64,000 nucleotides of DNA from RHKX01 sp963826475 (GCA_963826475.1 CAWGXC010000003.1:124001-188000); one strand, 5' to 3'. Shown: positions 7,027 to 16,278, counted from the first letter of the stretch. Notes: a model not told the origin generated them from the sequence alone. Made by a program: numbers and translations.

Positions 7027-9000
7027 ATGGAGAGAATGGTACAGGCGACATCAGTGGACAATCGGCCCAATGCACTCCGAGTGAGCGCCGGGATCGCGGT
7101 CGCTGCGGCCATCGTCGGCCTCTCCCTGGCCGAGGGAGGTTACGGCGGTGTGGCCACCGGGATGACGACGGTCCTGGTCTGGTTGCTCGTCCTCGCGGTG
7201 GTGCTCAGCGGCCGGGGACGATTGGCTGCCGAGGGCTCCAGGACCGTGCACGCCGGGGGCTGTCTGGTCGCGCTCGCCGGCCTCACGGCGTTCTCGCTGC
7301 TGTGGGCGAGCGACGACGGCTCGGCGTTCGCCGACGTGGTCAGGATCAGTGGATACGCCGGCGCCTTCGTCCTCGCCGGATTGACGCTGGGGCGGGGGAG
7401 GGGGGAATCGACTCTGGTCGCCATCGCGACCGGGATCTTCGGCGTGGCGATGATCGCGCTCGCCTCCAGGCTCGGCGGGATCGGCGAGGGCGACACCGCG
7501 CTGGCCTCCCTGCTCACCGCCACGAGCGGCCGGCTCAGCTACCCGATCGGGTACTGGAACGGGCTCGGTGCCCTGATGGCACTCGGGGTGCCCCTGCTCG
7601 TCTGGCTCGCAGCGGGGCTCGATGCGCCGCGGGCCCGCGGCCGGGCCATCGCCGCCCTGTGCCCGCCGCTGCTCGTCGCGTACATGACGTCCTCGCGAGG
7701 GGCATTGCTCGGTGCCGCCTTCGGCGCCGTCGTCGTCGTCATCTTCGCGAGTGACCGCCCGCGAGCCGCGGCCGCGACCGTGGTCGGGATACTCGCGACG
7801 CTTCCCGCCTTTCTTGCTGCAGGCCTGATGAGCGGGATCCTCGACAGCGCCGGTGCCGGGGCGCCGGGAAGCTCCGAGCTGATCGTCGCACTGGCTTTGG
7901 TTGCGGGCATGGCCTTCGCCGCGGTTGCCGGCGACGGGCTGACCACCCGCCTCTCGCGGATCCGGGTCAGGCGAATCCGGGTGCGGCGAACACCCGCGCT
8001 CATCGCGGTCCTCGCGATCGGCGTCGGACTCGTACTGCTCACCGGGCCGTCCCGGTTCATCGATGACTTCCGCAGCCTGCCGGAGCAGAAGCGGACCGCC
8101 AGCGAAGCCGGAATCCTGACGGTGTCGGGATCAGGCCGGGCGCAGTTCTGGGGAACGGCCCTCGACGCGTTCGCCGGGGCCCCGCTCAAGGGAGTCGGAG
8201 CGGGGGGCTACGGGACGTACTGGAACGTGAACGGGACCCTGAATACGCCGACGAAGTACGCACACTCCGAGCCTCTCGAGCTCCTCGCGGAACTCGGAAT
8301 TGCCGGGTTCGCGCTCTTCATCGCGTTCTTCTTCGTGGTGGTCAGAGCCGGTATACGCCGTGCTCGCGGCCCGGATCGGGCGGGGGCCGGCGCAGCGCTC
8401 GGCGTGATTGCGGCGGGATCAGTCGGCTTCCTGATCGACTGGACTTGGCAGCTTCCGGCGGTCGTCGTCCCGATCCTCATCGCGGCTGCGCTGCTGACCG
8501 GCCCATCCTTTGCGGGCGGGACGCAGGCGCCGCCGCAGGCGCCGGAGCTGGGGCTCCCCCGAACCTGGCGCGGCCCCGTGATCGCGACCGCGCTGATCGC
8601 GATCGCGATCCCGGCCATCTGGGCGGGAGGCGTGCTCGGGCTTGCGACATCGCAGCTGAATTCGAGCGAGCACGCCTACTCTCGCGGGGAGTACGGGGAG
8701 GCCGCACGGTCCGCCCGTACGGCGGCTCAGATCGAACCCTGGGCATCCGAGCCGTGGCTGCGGCTGACGGCGATCGAGCAGGCGGCGGGCAATCTCGATG
8801 CCGCTCGGACCGACGGGCTCGCCGCCATCGATCGGGCACCGCAGGACTTTCGCGCGTGGCTTCTGCTGGGCCTGATCGAGTCGGTCCGCGGAAACCCGGG
8901 GCCCAGCATCGCCTACACCCTGCGGGCGGGGGTGCTCGCCCCCCAGGTGCTCTCCCGGATCGGGACCGTCGGGTTATCCGACCCGGGGAGCGGAATTTGA
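7027..9000 (+). CDS. O-antigen ligase/Wzy polymerase-like membrane protein with TPR tail
   Basis: A 657-residue polytopic membrane protein with about a dozen hydrophobic helices. The central extracytoplasmic part holds the Wzy_C-type signature: GSGRAQFWGTALDAF, then PLKGVGAGGYGTYW and YAHSEPLELLAELG, the region that binds the lipid-linked glycan in O-antigen ligases and polymerases. The last ~110 residues form TPR-like helices (EYGEAARSARTAAQIEP, NLDAARTDGLAAIDRAPQDF). It probably polymerises or ligates the repeat unit made by the three genes downstream. ATG 7027 is used here; GTG 7054 (VDNRPNALRV) is an alternative start. The divergent gene starts 2 bases away, so the two promoters must overlap. 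Confidence 0.85.
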   Translation: MERMVQATSVDNRPNALRVSAGIAVAAAIVGLSLAEGGYGGVATGMTTVLVWLLVLAVVLSGRGRLAAEGSRTVHAGGCLVALAGLTAFSLLWASDDGSAFADVVRISGYAGAFVLAGLTLGRGRGESTLVAIATGIFGVAMIALASRLGGIGEGDTALASLLTATSGRLSYPIGYWNGLGALMALGVPLLVWLAAGLDAPRARGRAIAALCPPLLVAYMTSSRGALLGAAFGAVVVVIFASDRPRAAAATVVGILATLPAFLAAGLMSGILDSAGAGAPGSSELIVALALVAGMAFAAVAGDGLTTRLSRIRVRRIRVRRTPALIAVLAIGVGLVLLTGPSRFIDDFRSLPEQKRTASEAGILTVSGSGRAQFWGTALDAFAGAPLKGVGAGGYGTYWNVNGTLNTPTKYAHSEPLELLAELGIAGFALFIAFFFVVVRAGIRRARGPDRAGAGAALGVIAAGSVGFLIDWTWQLPAVVVPILIAAALLTGPSFAGGTQAPPQAPELGLPRTWRGPVIATALIAIAIPAIWAGGVLGLATSQLNSSEHAYSRGEYGEAARSARTAAQIEPWASEPWLRLTAIEQAAGNLDAARTDGLAAIDRAPQDFRAWLLLGLIESVRGNPGPSIAYTLRAGVLAPQVLSRIGTVGLSDPGSGI

Positions 9001-9068
9001 CGGTTGTGGTGGCTCTATGCTTGGGCATCGGTCACGCCTCGCGATAGTCCGCGCCGACACCGATCCGC

Positions 9069-10514
9069 ATGAACGTGAACGACCTTTCAAGCGAACGTGC
9101 TCTCGCCGAGCGGCGAAGGCTCACGTCCGCCTCGGCGCGCGTCGGAATCACCTCCGCCGGGCTCTCGCCGCGTGGTCGTTGGTGGCGCGACGCCACCCGT
9201 CGACGGTTTCTGGCACTCGCCGACATCCTGGCCGGCTTCCTCGCGACGCTGATCGTCACGGTCCCCGCGACGGGCGGGTTCTGGGCCATGATCTTCCTGC
9301 CCGTGTGGCCGTTGACCGCCAAGCTCTTCGGCCTCTACGACCGCGACCATCGCGCGCTGCGCCACCTCACCGCTGACGAAGTGCCGATGATCCTTGCCTG
9401 GATCGGAACCATCACCGCCCTGGTCGCGCTTCTCCTTCCGCTGACGCCCGAGGGGAGCCTCGACGGACTCGCGATCAGCGGATTGCTGGTGGCCGGCGCC
9501 GCTGCCGCAATCGGCCTGCGCTCCTTCACCCGCTGGGCGTGGCTGAAGCGCACTCCGCCGGAGCTCGTCGGGGTCGTCGGTGACGGAGCCGCGCTCGAGT
9601 CGGTTCACCGCAAGTTTCAGATCTTCCGCAAGATGCACCTCGAGTTCGTGACCGAGCTGCGCATCGACGAGATCGGCACCGGCGAGGACCGGGAGGCGAG
9701 CCTCAACTCGTTCACCGATGGCGTCGATCGCGTGCTCGTCGCTGCGACGGGCGTCGAGAGCAACCTGATCGGCGACCTGAAGGCTCTCTGTCGCAAGCGT
9801 GCGGTGAAGCTCAGCGTCGTCTCGCCGCTGCGAGGCATCGCGCTTCCATCGGAGTCGTTCTCCCGCTTCGGCGATCTGCCGATCCTCGAATACAACACGT
9901 GGGACCGCTCCCGGTCCACGCTGGTGATCAAGCGCCTCTTCGACGTGCTCGTCGCCGGCGTCGGCCTGACCGTGCTCGCACCGGCGCTGATCGCGATCGC
10001 ACTGGCGATCAAGCTGGACAGCCGCGGGCCGGTCCTCTTCTCGCAGATCCGCGGTGGCCTCAACGGCAGGCCCTTCCGGATGTACAAGCTGCGGACGATG
10101 GGGGTCGACGCCGAGGCGACGCTCGACAGCCTGGTCGACCTCGGTGACCTCGAGGAGCCCGTCTTCAAGTTTCGCGACGACCCACGCGTGACCCGCCTCG
10201 GTCGCGTCCTGCGGCGCTTCAGCATCGACGAGGCCCCGCAGCTGATCAACGTGCTCATGGGAGAGATGAGCATCGTCGGGCCGCGCCCCGAACAGGTCGA
10301 GCTGGTCGAGCGTTACGACCCCGACGCCCGGATGCGCTTGACGGTGAAGCCAGGCATCACCGGTCCGATGCAGATCTTCGGTCGTGGTGAGCTGACGTTC
10401 TCTGAGCGACTGGCGGTCGAGCTCGAGTACGTCGACAACCCATCCCTCGCCCGGGACCTGCAGATCATCATTCAGACCCTGCCCGCGGTCTTTCGCGGCA
10501 CCGGCGCGTTCTGA
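9069..10514 (+). CDS. polyprenyl glycosylphosphotransferase (priming sugar transferase)
   Basis: A 481-residue enzyme that starts exopolysaccharide assembly by moving a sugar-1-phosphate onto undecaprenyl phosphate. The N-terminal half has membrane helices (about residues 45-160) and a CoA-binding-like Rossmann region (PPELVGVVGDGAALESVH). The C-terminal half is the bacterial sugar transferase domain: KRLFDVLVAGVGLTVLAP membrane hairpin, RPFRMYKLRTM, RRFSIDEAPQLINVLMGEMS and GPRPEQVELVERY, all catalytic-site motifs of the WbaP/ExoY group. It is 68 bases downstream of the polymerase gene and 11 bases upstream of the GT2 gene, consistent with one operon. Which sugar is transferred cannot be read from the sequence. 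Confidence 0.92.
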   Translation: MNVNDLSSERALAERRRLTSASARVGITSAGLSPRGRWWRDATRRRFLALADILAGFLATLIVTVPATGGFWAMIFLPVWPLTAKLFGLYDRDHRALRHLTADEVPMILAWIGTITALVALLLPLTPEGSLDGLAISGLLVAGAAAAIGLRSFTRWAWLKRTPPELVGVVGDGAALESVHRKFQIFRKMHLEFVTELRIDEIGTGEDREASLNSFTDGVDRVLVAATGVESNLIGDLKALCRKRAVKLSVVSPLRGIALPSESFSRFGDLPILEYNTWDRSRSTLVIKRLFDVLVAGVGLTVLAPALIAIALAIKLDSRGPVLFSQIRGGLNGRPFRMYKLRTMGVDAEATLDSLVDLGDLEEPVFKFRDDPRVTRLGRVLRRFSIDEAPQLINVLMGEMSIVGPRPEQVELVERYDPDARMRLTVKPGITGPMQIFGRGELTFSERLAVELEYVDNPSLARDLQIIIQTLPAVFRGTGAF

Positions 10515-10525
10515 GCGACCCGCAC

Positions 10526-11401
10526 ATGGGTGGAGGGCCGCGGGTCTCGATCGTGATCGTGACCTGGAATTCGCGCTCCGTGATCACAGACTGCCTCGAC
10601 GCGCTTGCCGCCGACCCGTCTTCGGCGAGCTGGGAGGTCGTGGTTGTCGACAACGCCTCGACCGATGCAACGCCTGAGGCCGTGCGCGCTCACAGCCTCC
10701 ATGCCGGCCTCATCGCCAACGATGCGAACCGGGGGCTTGCAGCGGCCAACAACCAGGGGATCCGATCGGGTTCAGCGCCCTTCATCCTGATCGCGAACCC
10801 CGACACGATCGTGAAGGCTGGCGCCGTCGATGCCCTGGTTGAGTTGCTCGAACGTAGGCCCGAGGCGGCTTTCGCGATCCCGCTGCTCCGCTATCCGGAC
10901 GGCAGGCTGCAGACGTCAGCGGGTGACCTCCCGATCCTCTCGGATGCGCTGAGGGGACGCCAGGCGCGGTCCCGCGGAGATGATGCAGCTCGCGGATTCT
11001 GGTGGGACGGGTGGGCGCACGACGAGGAGCGGCGCATCGGTCGAGGGCACGAATCCTGCTATCTGGTTCGCCGGGCGGCGGTCGAGGAGATCGGGCTTCA
11101 GGACGAAGCGTTCTCGCTCGACTGGGAGGGAATCGACTGGGCGGCGCGTGCCGACGCCGCCGGGTGGGAGATCTGGTTCACGCCCGCGGCCGAGATCATC
11201 CACGTGGGTGGCGCCAGCATCAGGCAGGCTCCCATCCGCTGGATCGTCGGCTCCCACCGCGGGATGTACCGCTACTTCGCGAAGCGCGCCGGCCCCTTGC
11301 GCCGTCCTCTGCTCGGGGCCGTGATCGCGGCTCGATGCGTGCTCAAGGCAGCGGCGGTGGCGGCCGGCCCGGGGAGCTACGACCGCTCGCACCGGAGCTG
11401 A
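10526..11401 (+). CDS. family 2 glycosyltransferase
   Basis: A 291-residue GT-A fold transferase that adds a sugar to the growing lipid-linked repeat. VSIVIVTWNSRSVITDCLDA is the N-terminal nucleotide-binding strand, VVVVDNASTDATPEAV carries the UDP-contacting Asp, NRGLAAANNQGI is the rhamnosyltransferase-type loop, and LIANPDTIVK supplies the metal-binding position. DEAFSLDWEGIDWAARADAA matches the catalytic-base region. A short hydrophobic stretch near the C-terminus may attach it to the membrane. It lies between the priming transferase and the GT4 gene, one base from the latter, so it is part of the polysaccharide operon. Donor and acceptor are unknown. Confidence 0.9.
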   Translation: MGGGPRVSIVIVTWNSRSVITDCLDALAADPSSASWEVVVVDNASTDATPEAVRAHSLHAGLIANDANRGLAAANNQGIRSGSAPFILIANPDTIVKAGAVDALVELLERRPEAAFAIPLLRYPDGRLQTSAGDLPILSDALRGRQARSRGDDAARGFWWDGWAHDEERRIGRGHESCYLVRRAAVEEIGLQDEAFSLDWEGIDWAARADAAGWEIWFTPAAEIIHVGGASIRQAPIRWIVGSHRGMYRYFAKRAGPLRRPLLGAVIAARCVLKAAAVAAGPGSYDRSHRS

Positions 11402-11402
11402 C

Positions 11403-12524
11403 ATGAGGATCCTGCACGTGATCGAGGCGATCGAGGCGGGCGTCGCCCGGCACGTGACCGACGTCGTCTGCCGGGTCCCGGCCGAGCACGAGGTACTCGT
11501 ACCCCCAGTGCGGACCGGCGGCTTCACCGACCATGCTGCGTTCGAGGCGATGGAGGCCGCCGGCGCCCGCATCCATTTGACTCCGATGCGGCGCTCGGTC
11601 GCCAGCGCCCACAACGCGAAAGCGGTGCTGATCGCCCGGCGCCTGATCAGGGCGGGGCGACCGGACGTCGTTCACGGTCACGCGTCGGTGGGCGGGGCCG
11701 TGGCCCGGCTCGCCTCGGCGCGAACCCCTGCACGGTGCGCGTATACGCCGAATGGCCTGCTGCCGAGCACGGGCGTGATCGCCGTCGAGCGCCTCCTCGG
11801 CCGCCTCACCGACGCGGTCATCGCGGTCTCGCCCTCGGAGGCCGAGCAGATCGCCGGGTTGCGGGTGGCGGCGCGAGATCGGATCACGGTGATCCCCAAC
11901 GGCATCGATCTCGATCGGGCGGCGCCGCCCGGGATGGATCTGCGGGGCCGGCTCGGCGTGGGGGAGGAGGTCCCGTTGATCGGGACGGTGGGGCGCCTTG
12001 CTGCGCAGAAGGCGCCGGAGGTCTTCGTCCGCGCCTGCGCTCTGATCGCCCAGACCTCTCCCGCGCGCTTCGTGATCATCGGCGACGGCCCGATGCGCAG
12101 GGCGGTTGCCGACGAGATCAGCGCCGCCGGGCTCGGCGAGCGTTTTCTGCAGGTGCCCGGGATGCTGGACGCGTCGTCGGTGATGAGCCAGCTCGACGTG
12201 TTCGCGCTCCCGTCCCGCTACGAGGCCGGTCCGTACGCTCCGCTGGAGGCGATGCGGGCGGGAACGCCGGTCGTGCTCAGCGATGTGATCGGCAACCGCG
12301 ACACAGTCATAGACGGGAGCTCGGGACTTCTCGTCCCGCCCGACGACCCGGGTGCGCTCGCGACCGCGATCGGCCGGGTCATCGCCGACCCCAGCTTGGG
12401 GGAGAGGCTCCGCAGCGGGGCCCGCGAGCGCCTGGCCGCGAGCTTCGACTCCCGCCTGATGGCCGAGCGTCTCGCCGCGCTCTACGCGGAGCTCAGCGCT
12501 CAGCGCGTGGCGAAATCACGGTAG
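11403..12524 (+). CDS. family 4 glycosyltransferase (GT-B)
   Basis: A 373-residue retaining glycosyltransferase. MRILHVIEAIEAGVARHV is the N-terminal Rossmann opening with a glycine loop. ITVIPNGIDLDRAAPPG precedes the second Rossmann domain, which has GTVGRLAAQKAPEVFVRA and the nucleotide-sugar EX7E element in RYEAGPYAPLEAMRAGTPVV. It should add a later sugar to the exopolysaccharide repeat unit. Only one base separates it from the GT2 gene. Its last 25 bases overlap the convergent glycoside-hydrolase-like gene, so the polysaccharide operon ends here. Confidence 0.92.
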   Translation: MRILHVIEAIEAGVARHVTDVVCRVPAEHEVLVPPVRTGGFTDHAAFEAMEAAGARIHLTPMRRSVASAHNAKAVLIARRLIRAGRPDVVHGHASVGGAVARLASARTPARCAYTPNGLLPSTGVIAVERLLGRLTDAVIAVSPSEAEQIAGLRVAARDRITVIPNGIDLDRAAPPGMDLRGRLGVGEEVPLIGTVGRLAAQKAPEVFVRACALIAQTSPARFVIIGDGPMRRAVADEISAAGLGERFLQVPGMLDASSVMSQLDVFALPSRYEAGPYAPLEAMRAGTPVVLSDVIGNRDTVIDGSSGLLVPPDDPGALATAIGRVIADPSLGERLRSGARERLAASFDSRLMAERLAALYAELSAQRVAKSR

Positions 12525-13567
12525 ATCTGGAGCAGTCGCTTCGGGTTGGCGTCGTCATCGAGAAGGCCGGAGCTCTCGCACCACATGCAGAGGGTGTCGG
12601 TGCGGTCCTGCCACAGATACCAGAGGACGTGGGCGATCCGCAGGTGCAGACGCTCTCGCAAGAGCATCTCGAATGTCCCGGAGAGGGCCTGCTGCTGACC
12701 GGTGCGGCTCTTGATCAGGGGGTGCTCGAGCGGTCCGTCGGTGCCCCAGCCGATCTCGGTCACCCAGAGCGGCACGCGCGCGCCGGCCTGGTCTAGAACT
12801 GAGCGCGCCTCGTTCAGCTGCGAGCCGACCGCCCGAACCGTCGCCGCGTATGGGTGGTAGGCGACTCCGTCAACCGCCGCGGCCACGCCTCGGGTCGCGA
12901 AGAGCCGGCGCAGGAACCGAGGCCCCTTGATTGCGTACCTGTTCGTCGGCCTGGCGACGATGCCGGCGGTGAGCACCTCGGCGGCGGGGTCGATGTCGTG
13001 AATCGAGCGCGAGGTGCGGCGCAGCAGGGTGGCGTACTCGTGAGGGTCGGGCTTCGGACCCCACCAGGTCTTCGAGTTGGGCTCGTTCCAGACCTGCCAG
13101 ACCTGGATCGGCAGGTATGGGGCGCCGGGGTGGAGATCCCAGTAGGTCCCGTCCGGCCCGTAGCGGCGAACCATCGCGACGACGAGATCGTGCCATTGAT
13201 TGCGCGAGACGCGATCGTGCACCGGAGTCGAGGAAAGGCCCTTCGAGCGCCACGGGGGAACTCCGTAGAGGACCGGGATCAAGGTGATCCGGTTCGCGTT
13301 CGTGTTCGCGACCAGCTGGTCGAAGTAGCTCCAGTCATATGGCTGCCGAGGCACCGTCCTCGCCAGCTCGAACGGGAAGTTCGCCCGGTAGACCCCGACG
13401 TCGGCGCCCGCCATCTGGCTGAAGTCCGACCGGCTCGTATTCCATCCGTTGACTCCGAAGAAGTCACGCGGCGCCGCCCGCCCGACGGATGAGAGCGCCG
13501 GTGCGGCGGCCAGGCCGAAGGCGAGCACCAGCGCGACTGCGACCGCGATCCGGCGGAACCGCTCCAC
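12500..13567 (-). CDS. secreted clan-A glycoside hydrolase-like protein (paralogue of 5571-6653)
   Basis: About 355 residues from a GTG at 13567 (VERFRRIAVAVALVLAFG), which gives a proper signal peptide and starts just after the stop of the upstream ATPase gene; the ATG at 13618 would lie inside that gene. Hallmarks shared with the first paralogue are DFFGVNGWN near the mature N-terminus, WQVWNEPNSKTWW (acid/base Glu), WVTEIGWGTDG (nucleophile Glu) and a CMWCESSGLLD cysteine pair. Unlike its paralogue it lacks a lipobox Cys, so it should be released rather than lipid-anchored. It overlaps the GT4 gene by 25 bases tail to tail. A role in polymer processing is inferred from position. Confidence 0.75.
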   Translation of the reverse strand: MERFRRIAVAVALVLAFGLAAAPALSSVGRAAPRDFFGVNGWNTSRSDFSQMAGADVGVYRANFPFELARTVPRQPYDWSYFDQLVANTNANRITLIPVLYGVPPWRSKGLSSTPVHDRVSRNQWHDLVVAMVRRYGPDGTYWDLHPGAPYLPIQVWQVWNEPNSKTWWGPKPDPHEYATLLRRTSRSIHDIDPAAEVLTAGIVARPTNRYAIKGPRFLRRLFATRGVAAAVDGVAYHPYAATVRAVGSQLNEARSVLDQAGARVPLWVTEIGWGTDGPLEHPLIKSRTGQQQALSGTFEMLLRERLHLRIAHVLWYLWQDRTDTLCMWCESSGLLDDDANPKRLLQIYRDFATR

Positions 13568-13571
13568 CGCT

Positions 13572-14351
13572 CTAGTGCTCGAGGACGAGCCCGAGGAACT
13601 GCTTAGTGCGCTCCTCACGGGGGTTGTCCAGCACCCGGGAAGGAGGTCCCTCCTCGACGATCACCCCGCCGTCCATGAAGACGACGCGGTCGGCGGCCTC
13701 GCGTGCAAAGCCGATCTCGTGGGTGACGACCAGCATCGTCATCCCGGAGGAGGCGAGCTCTCGCATCACGTCGAGGACGCTCTTCACGAGCTCTGGGTCG
13801 AGGGCGCTCGTGACCTCGTCGAAGAGCATCACCTCCGGGTTCATGGCCAGGGCGCGGGCAATGGCCACGCGTTGCTGCTGACCGCCCGAAAGCCGGTCCG
13901 GGTATTCGGAGACCTTGTCGGAGAGGCCCACTCGCCCGAGCTGCTCGATGCCGCGTCTGTGGCTCTCCTCGGCCTCGCGGCCGAGCACGGTCTTGGGAGC
14001 GATGGTCACGTTCCCGAGCGCGGTCATGTGGGGAAAGAGGTTGAACTGCTGAAAGACCATCCCCACCCGCCGGCGGACGAAGTTGAGCCCCTCGCCCGAT
14101 CTGCCGCCGGTGATCTCGCGCCCGTCCAGCATGATCCGTCCCCGCTCGGGTGGCTCGAGCAGGTTGATGCAGCGCAGCAACGTGCTCTTCCCCGAACCAG
14201 ACGGGCCGAGGATGCAGATCACCTCGCCGGCGCCGATCTCGAGATTGATGCCGCGAAGGACCTCGAGGTCGCCGAAGCTCTTGTGGACATCCTCGAGCGT
14301 GAGCACGCCACTGACCTCGGGCTCCGCCGCCGCTTCCGTTCGCTCAGGCAC
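13572..14351 (-). CDS. polar amino-acid ABC transporter ATPase
   Basis: The ATP-hydrolysing subunit of an amino-acid importer. It has Walker A GPSGSGKSTLLRCINLL, the Q-loop in MVFQQFNLFPHM, the signature LSGGQQQRVAIARALAM, Walker B EVMLFDEVTSALDPEL and the H-loop VVTHEIGFA. This sequence type (LEPPERG after Walker A, QFNLFPHMT) is characteristic of the GlnQ/HisP polar amino-acid group. GTG 14351 overlaps the permease stop by a few bases and follows a GGGGAT ribosome-binding site; ATG 14384 would add 11 residues inside the permease gene. It is the last gene of a three-gene operon with the permease and binding protein. Confidence 0.93.
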   Translation of the reverse strand: MPERTEAAAEPEVSGVLTLEDVHKSFGDLEVLRGINLEIGAGEVICILGPSGSGKSTLLRCINLLEPPERGRIMLDGREITGGRSGEGLNFVRRRVGMVFQQFNLFPHMTALGNVTIAPKTVLGREAEESHRRGIEQLGRVGLSDKVSEYPDRLSGGQQQRVAIARALAMNPEVMLFDEVTSALDPELVKSVLDVMRELASSGMTMLVVTHEIGFAREAADRVVFMDGGVIVEEGPPSRVLDNPREERTKQFLGLVLEH

Positions 14352-15147
14352 CGGCGATCCCCGTCTGTCGCGGAGGCTCCGCATCGCCGCCGGACGATCG
14401 GCCCCCTCGCGTCGTCTTCCTGTTCTGCTTCGCGATCAGGTAGTCGACGAGGCGTGCGAGCGGAATGGTCACGATCAGGAAGAGGATCGCTCCGAGGATC
14501 AACCCCGATCCGTTGATCGTGTCCGACTGGATCTGGCGGCCGACGTAGACGACGTCGGCGGCGCCGAGGACGCTGACGAGCGACGTGTCCTTCATCAGCG
14601 CGATGAAGTCGTTCAGCAGCGGCGGGATCACCTTGCGGACCGCCTGCGGGACGATCACGTGTCGCATCGACTGACCGTGGCTCATGCCCAGCGAGCGTGC
14701 CGCCTCCATCTGACCCCCCGGCACGGCTTCGATGCCGGCCCGGTAGACCTCGGCCATGTACGCGCCATAGGTCAGCGTCAGCGAGAAGACTCCCCACCAG
14801 AAGGGGCTGGTCTCACCGAGCCAGGTCGGCTTGCCGATGAAGTCGGGGAGAACATCCCCGCCGATCGGTGAGGAGAGGGCGCTGAACCCACCCGAGACGA
14901 GCAGCAGCACGATCAACAGGGGGATGCCGCGGAAGGCGTCGATGTAGGCGATCGTGAGCCAGCGGACCGGCGCCGCGGGCTTGCCCGGTAGCTGGCGCAG
15001 AACGGCGAGGACCAGGCCCCAGAGCAGCGAGAAGATGCCGCTGACGACCGAGAGCTTCAACGTCAGCCAGAAGCCCTCCAGGACGGGGGAGAAGTCGTCG
15101 CCGAACATCCTCCCGAAGTCGAAGTAGTACTCGCGAATGAAGTCCAC
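14344..15147 (-). CDS. polar amino-acid ABC transporter permease
   Basis: A 267-residue inner-membrane permease of the HisM/GlnP family. It has several hydrophobic helices and the cytoplasmic EAA loop QMEAARSLGMSHGQSMRHVI, which couples to the ATPase encoded next. Only one permease gene is present, so the channel is probably a homodimer, as in GlnP-type systems. It is separated from the binding-protein gene upstream by 128 bases containing a stable hairpin, which could lower its expression relative to the binding protein. Confidence 0.93.
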   Translation of the reverse strand: MDFIREYYFDFGRMFGDDFSPVLEGFWLTLKLSVVSGIFSLLWGLVLAVLRQLPGKPAAPVRWLTIAYIDAFRGIPLLIVLLLVSGGFSALSSPIGGDVLPDFIGKPTWLGETSPFWWGVFSLTLTYGAYMAEVYRAGIEAVPGGQMEAARSLGMSHGQSMRHVIVPQAVRKVIPPLLNDFIALMKDTSLVSVLGAADVVYVGRQIQSDTINGSGLILGAILFLIVTIPLARLVDYLIAKQNRKTTRGGRSSGGDAEPPRQTGIAGA

Positions 15148-15186
15148 TGGCCCTCCTTCCTAGCTGAATCCTCCACGGAACGGGGA

Positions 15187-15208
15187 AGGGGCGCCGTCAG
15201 GCGCCCCT
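15187..15208 (-). terminator. intercistronic stem-loop between binding-protein and permease genes
   Basis: GGGGCGCC at 15188-15195 and GGCGCCCC at 15200-15207 are perfect inverted repeats around a GTCA tetraloop; a flanking A-T pair extends the stem to 9 bp. It lies about 70 bases after the stop of the binding-protein gene in its direction of transcription. There is no U-tract, so partial termination or 3'-end protection of the upstream message is more likely than full termination. Confidence 0.6.
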
Positions 15209-15275
15209 CCGCAGGCTGCGTGGCGTTTACGAGACCGTCCCACCCGAGCTTTCGCCGTCCGTGGGCTACCGGCGA

Positions 15276-16139
15276 TCAGCCGCCCGACGTCACCGACTTG
15301 GGCGCGTCGGTCGAGAAGTACTGCTGATACAGCTCGTCCATCGTGCCGTCGTCGATCAGTTGCCCGATCGCCTCGTTGATCGCGTCGCCGAGCGGGTTAC
15401 CCGGAGCCACCGGGAAGCCGTAGACCTCATTGGTCGGAATCTCCTCAGCGATGGTGATGCCACTCTGCTTCTCGACGGCGTCGGCGGCGAACGGCTGGTC
15501 GACGATCGCCGCCGCAGCCTGCTCGGTGGTCACGGCGGAGAGCGCGTCCGCCCCCTTCGTGAAGCCGCGTACCTCGCCGGCGTCGGTCTCGTCCTTGGCG
15601 TAGGCCTGACCGGTGGTGCCCTGCTGGACGCCGACGATCTCTCCGGAGAGGTCGTCGGTCGAGGTGATGTCGGACCCCTCGGCCACGACGAGCGCCTGTT
15701 GCGCCTCGTAGTAGGGGCGCGAGAAGTCGACGACCTTCGAGCGCGCCGGCGTGATCGTCGCCGCGGCCGCAACCACGTCGAACTGCCCGCTGGCCACGTC
15801 GCGGAAGATCGTGTCGAATGAGCTGTTCTGGTAGGTGACCTCGAGCCCGAGCTTCGCGGCGATCGCGTCCATCAGGTCCTTGTCGAACCCGCTGAAGTCA
15901 CCGGCCTCGGGAGTTCCGATCTCGAATGGCGGGTAAGGAGCGTCGGTCCCGACGAGGAGCTGGCCATCCTTGATCAGGGTCGCGTTCGAGATGTCTATGG
16001 TTCCCGGCTCGGAGCTGGGCGTCGTGCCGTCCTGGGATGTGCCGTCGCTGCCGCTTCCACAGCCGGCGAGGGCGAAAATCGCAACGAGGCCAACCAGAAG
16101 TCCGAGCGCAGAGAGGTTGCGCGTCTTCGAGATATTCAA
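15276..16139 (-). CDS. polar amino-acid ABC transporter substrate-binding lipoprotein
   Basis: About 287 residues from a TTG at 16139, chosen because GGAAGG stands just upstream and the resulting N-terminus is a clean lipoprotein signal (LLVGLVAIFALAGCGSGSDG). The mature part is a family 3 binding protein: LVGTDAPYPPFEI, FDKDLMDAIAAKLGLEVTYQ, DVVAAAATITPARSKVVDFS and YYEAQQALVV, the usual ligand-pocket segments for polar amino acids. It is the first gene of the operon with the permease and ATPase. The amino acid bound cannot be fixed by eye. Confidence 0.92.
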   Translation of the reverse strand: MNISKTRNLSALGLLVGLVAIFALAGCGSGSDGTSQDGTTPSSEPGTIDISNATLIKDGQLLVGTDAPYPPFEIGTPEAGDFSGFDKDLMDAIAAKLGLEVTYQNSSFDTIFRDVASGQFDVVAAAATITPARSKVVDFSRPYYEAQQALVVAEGSDITSTDDLSGEIVGVQQGTTGQAYAKDETDAGEVRGFTKGADALSAVTTEQAAAAIVDQPFAADAVEKQSGITIAEEIPTNEVYGFPVAPGNPLGDAINEAIGQLIDDGTMDELYQQYFSTDAPKSVTSGG

Positions 16140-16278
16140 GAGGTCCTTCCATTTCGTGGCGCACCAACCCCATGCCGGTGGCCAAGCGATGACATTACCC
16201 AGATCGGCTCGCACGCCGCGCCTCCCAAACGGCGAGATCCGGCGCCCCGCACCATCCCCGTGGATACATCCAGGTCAC

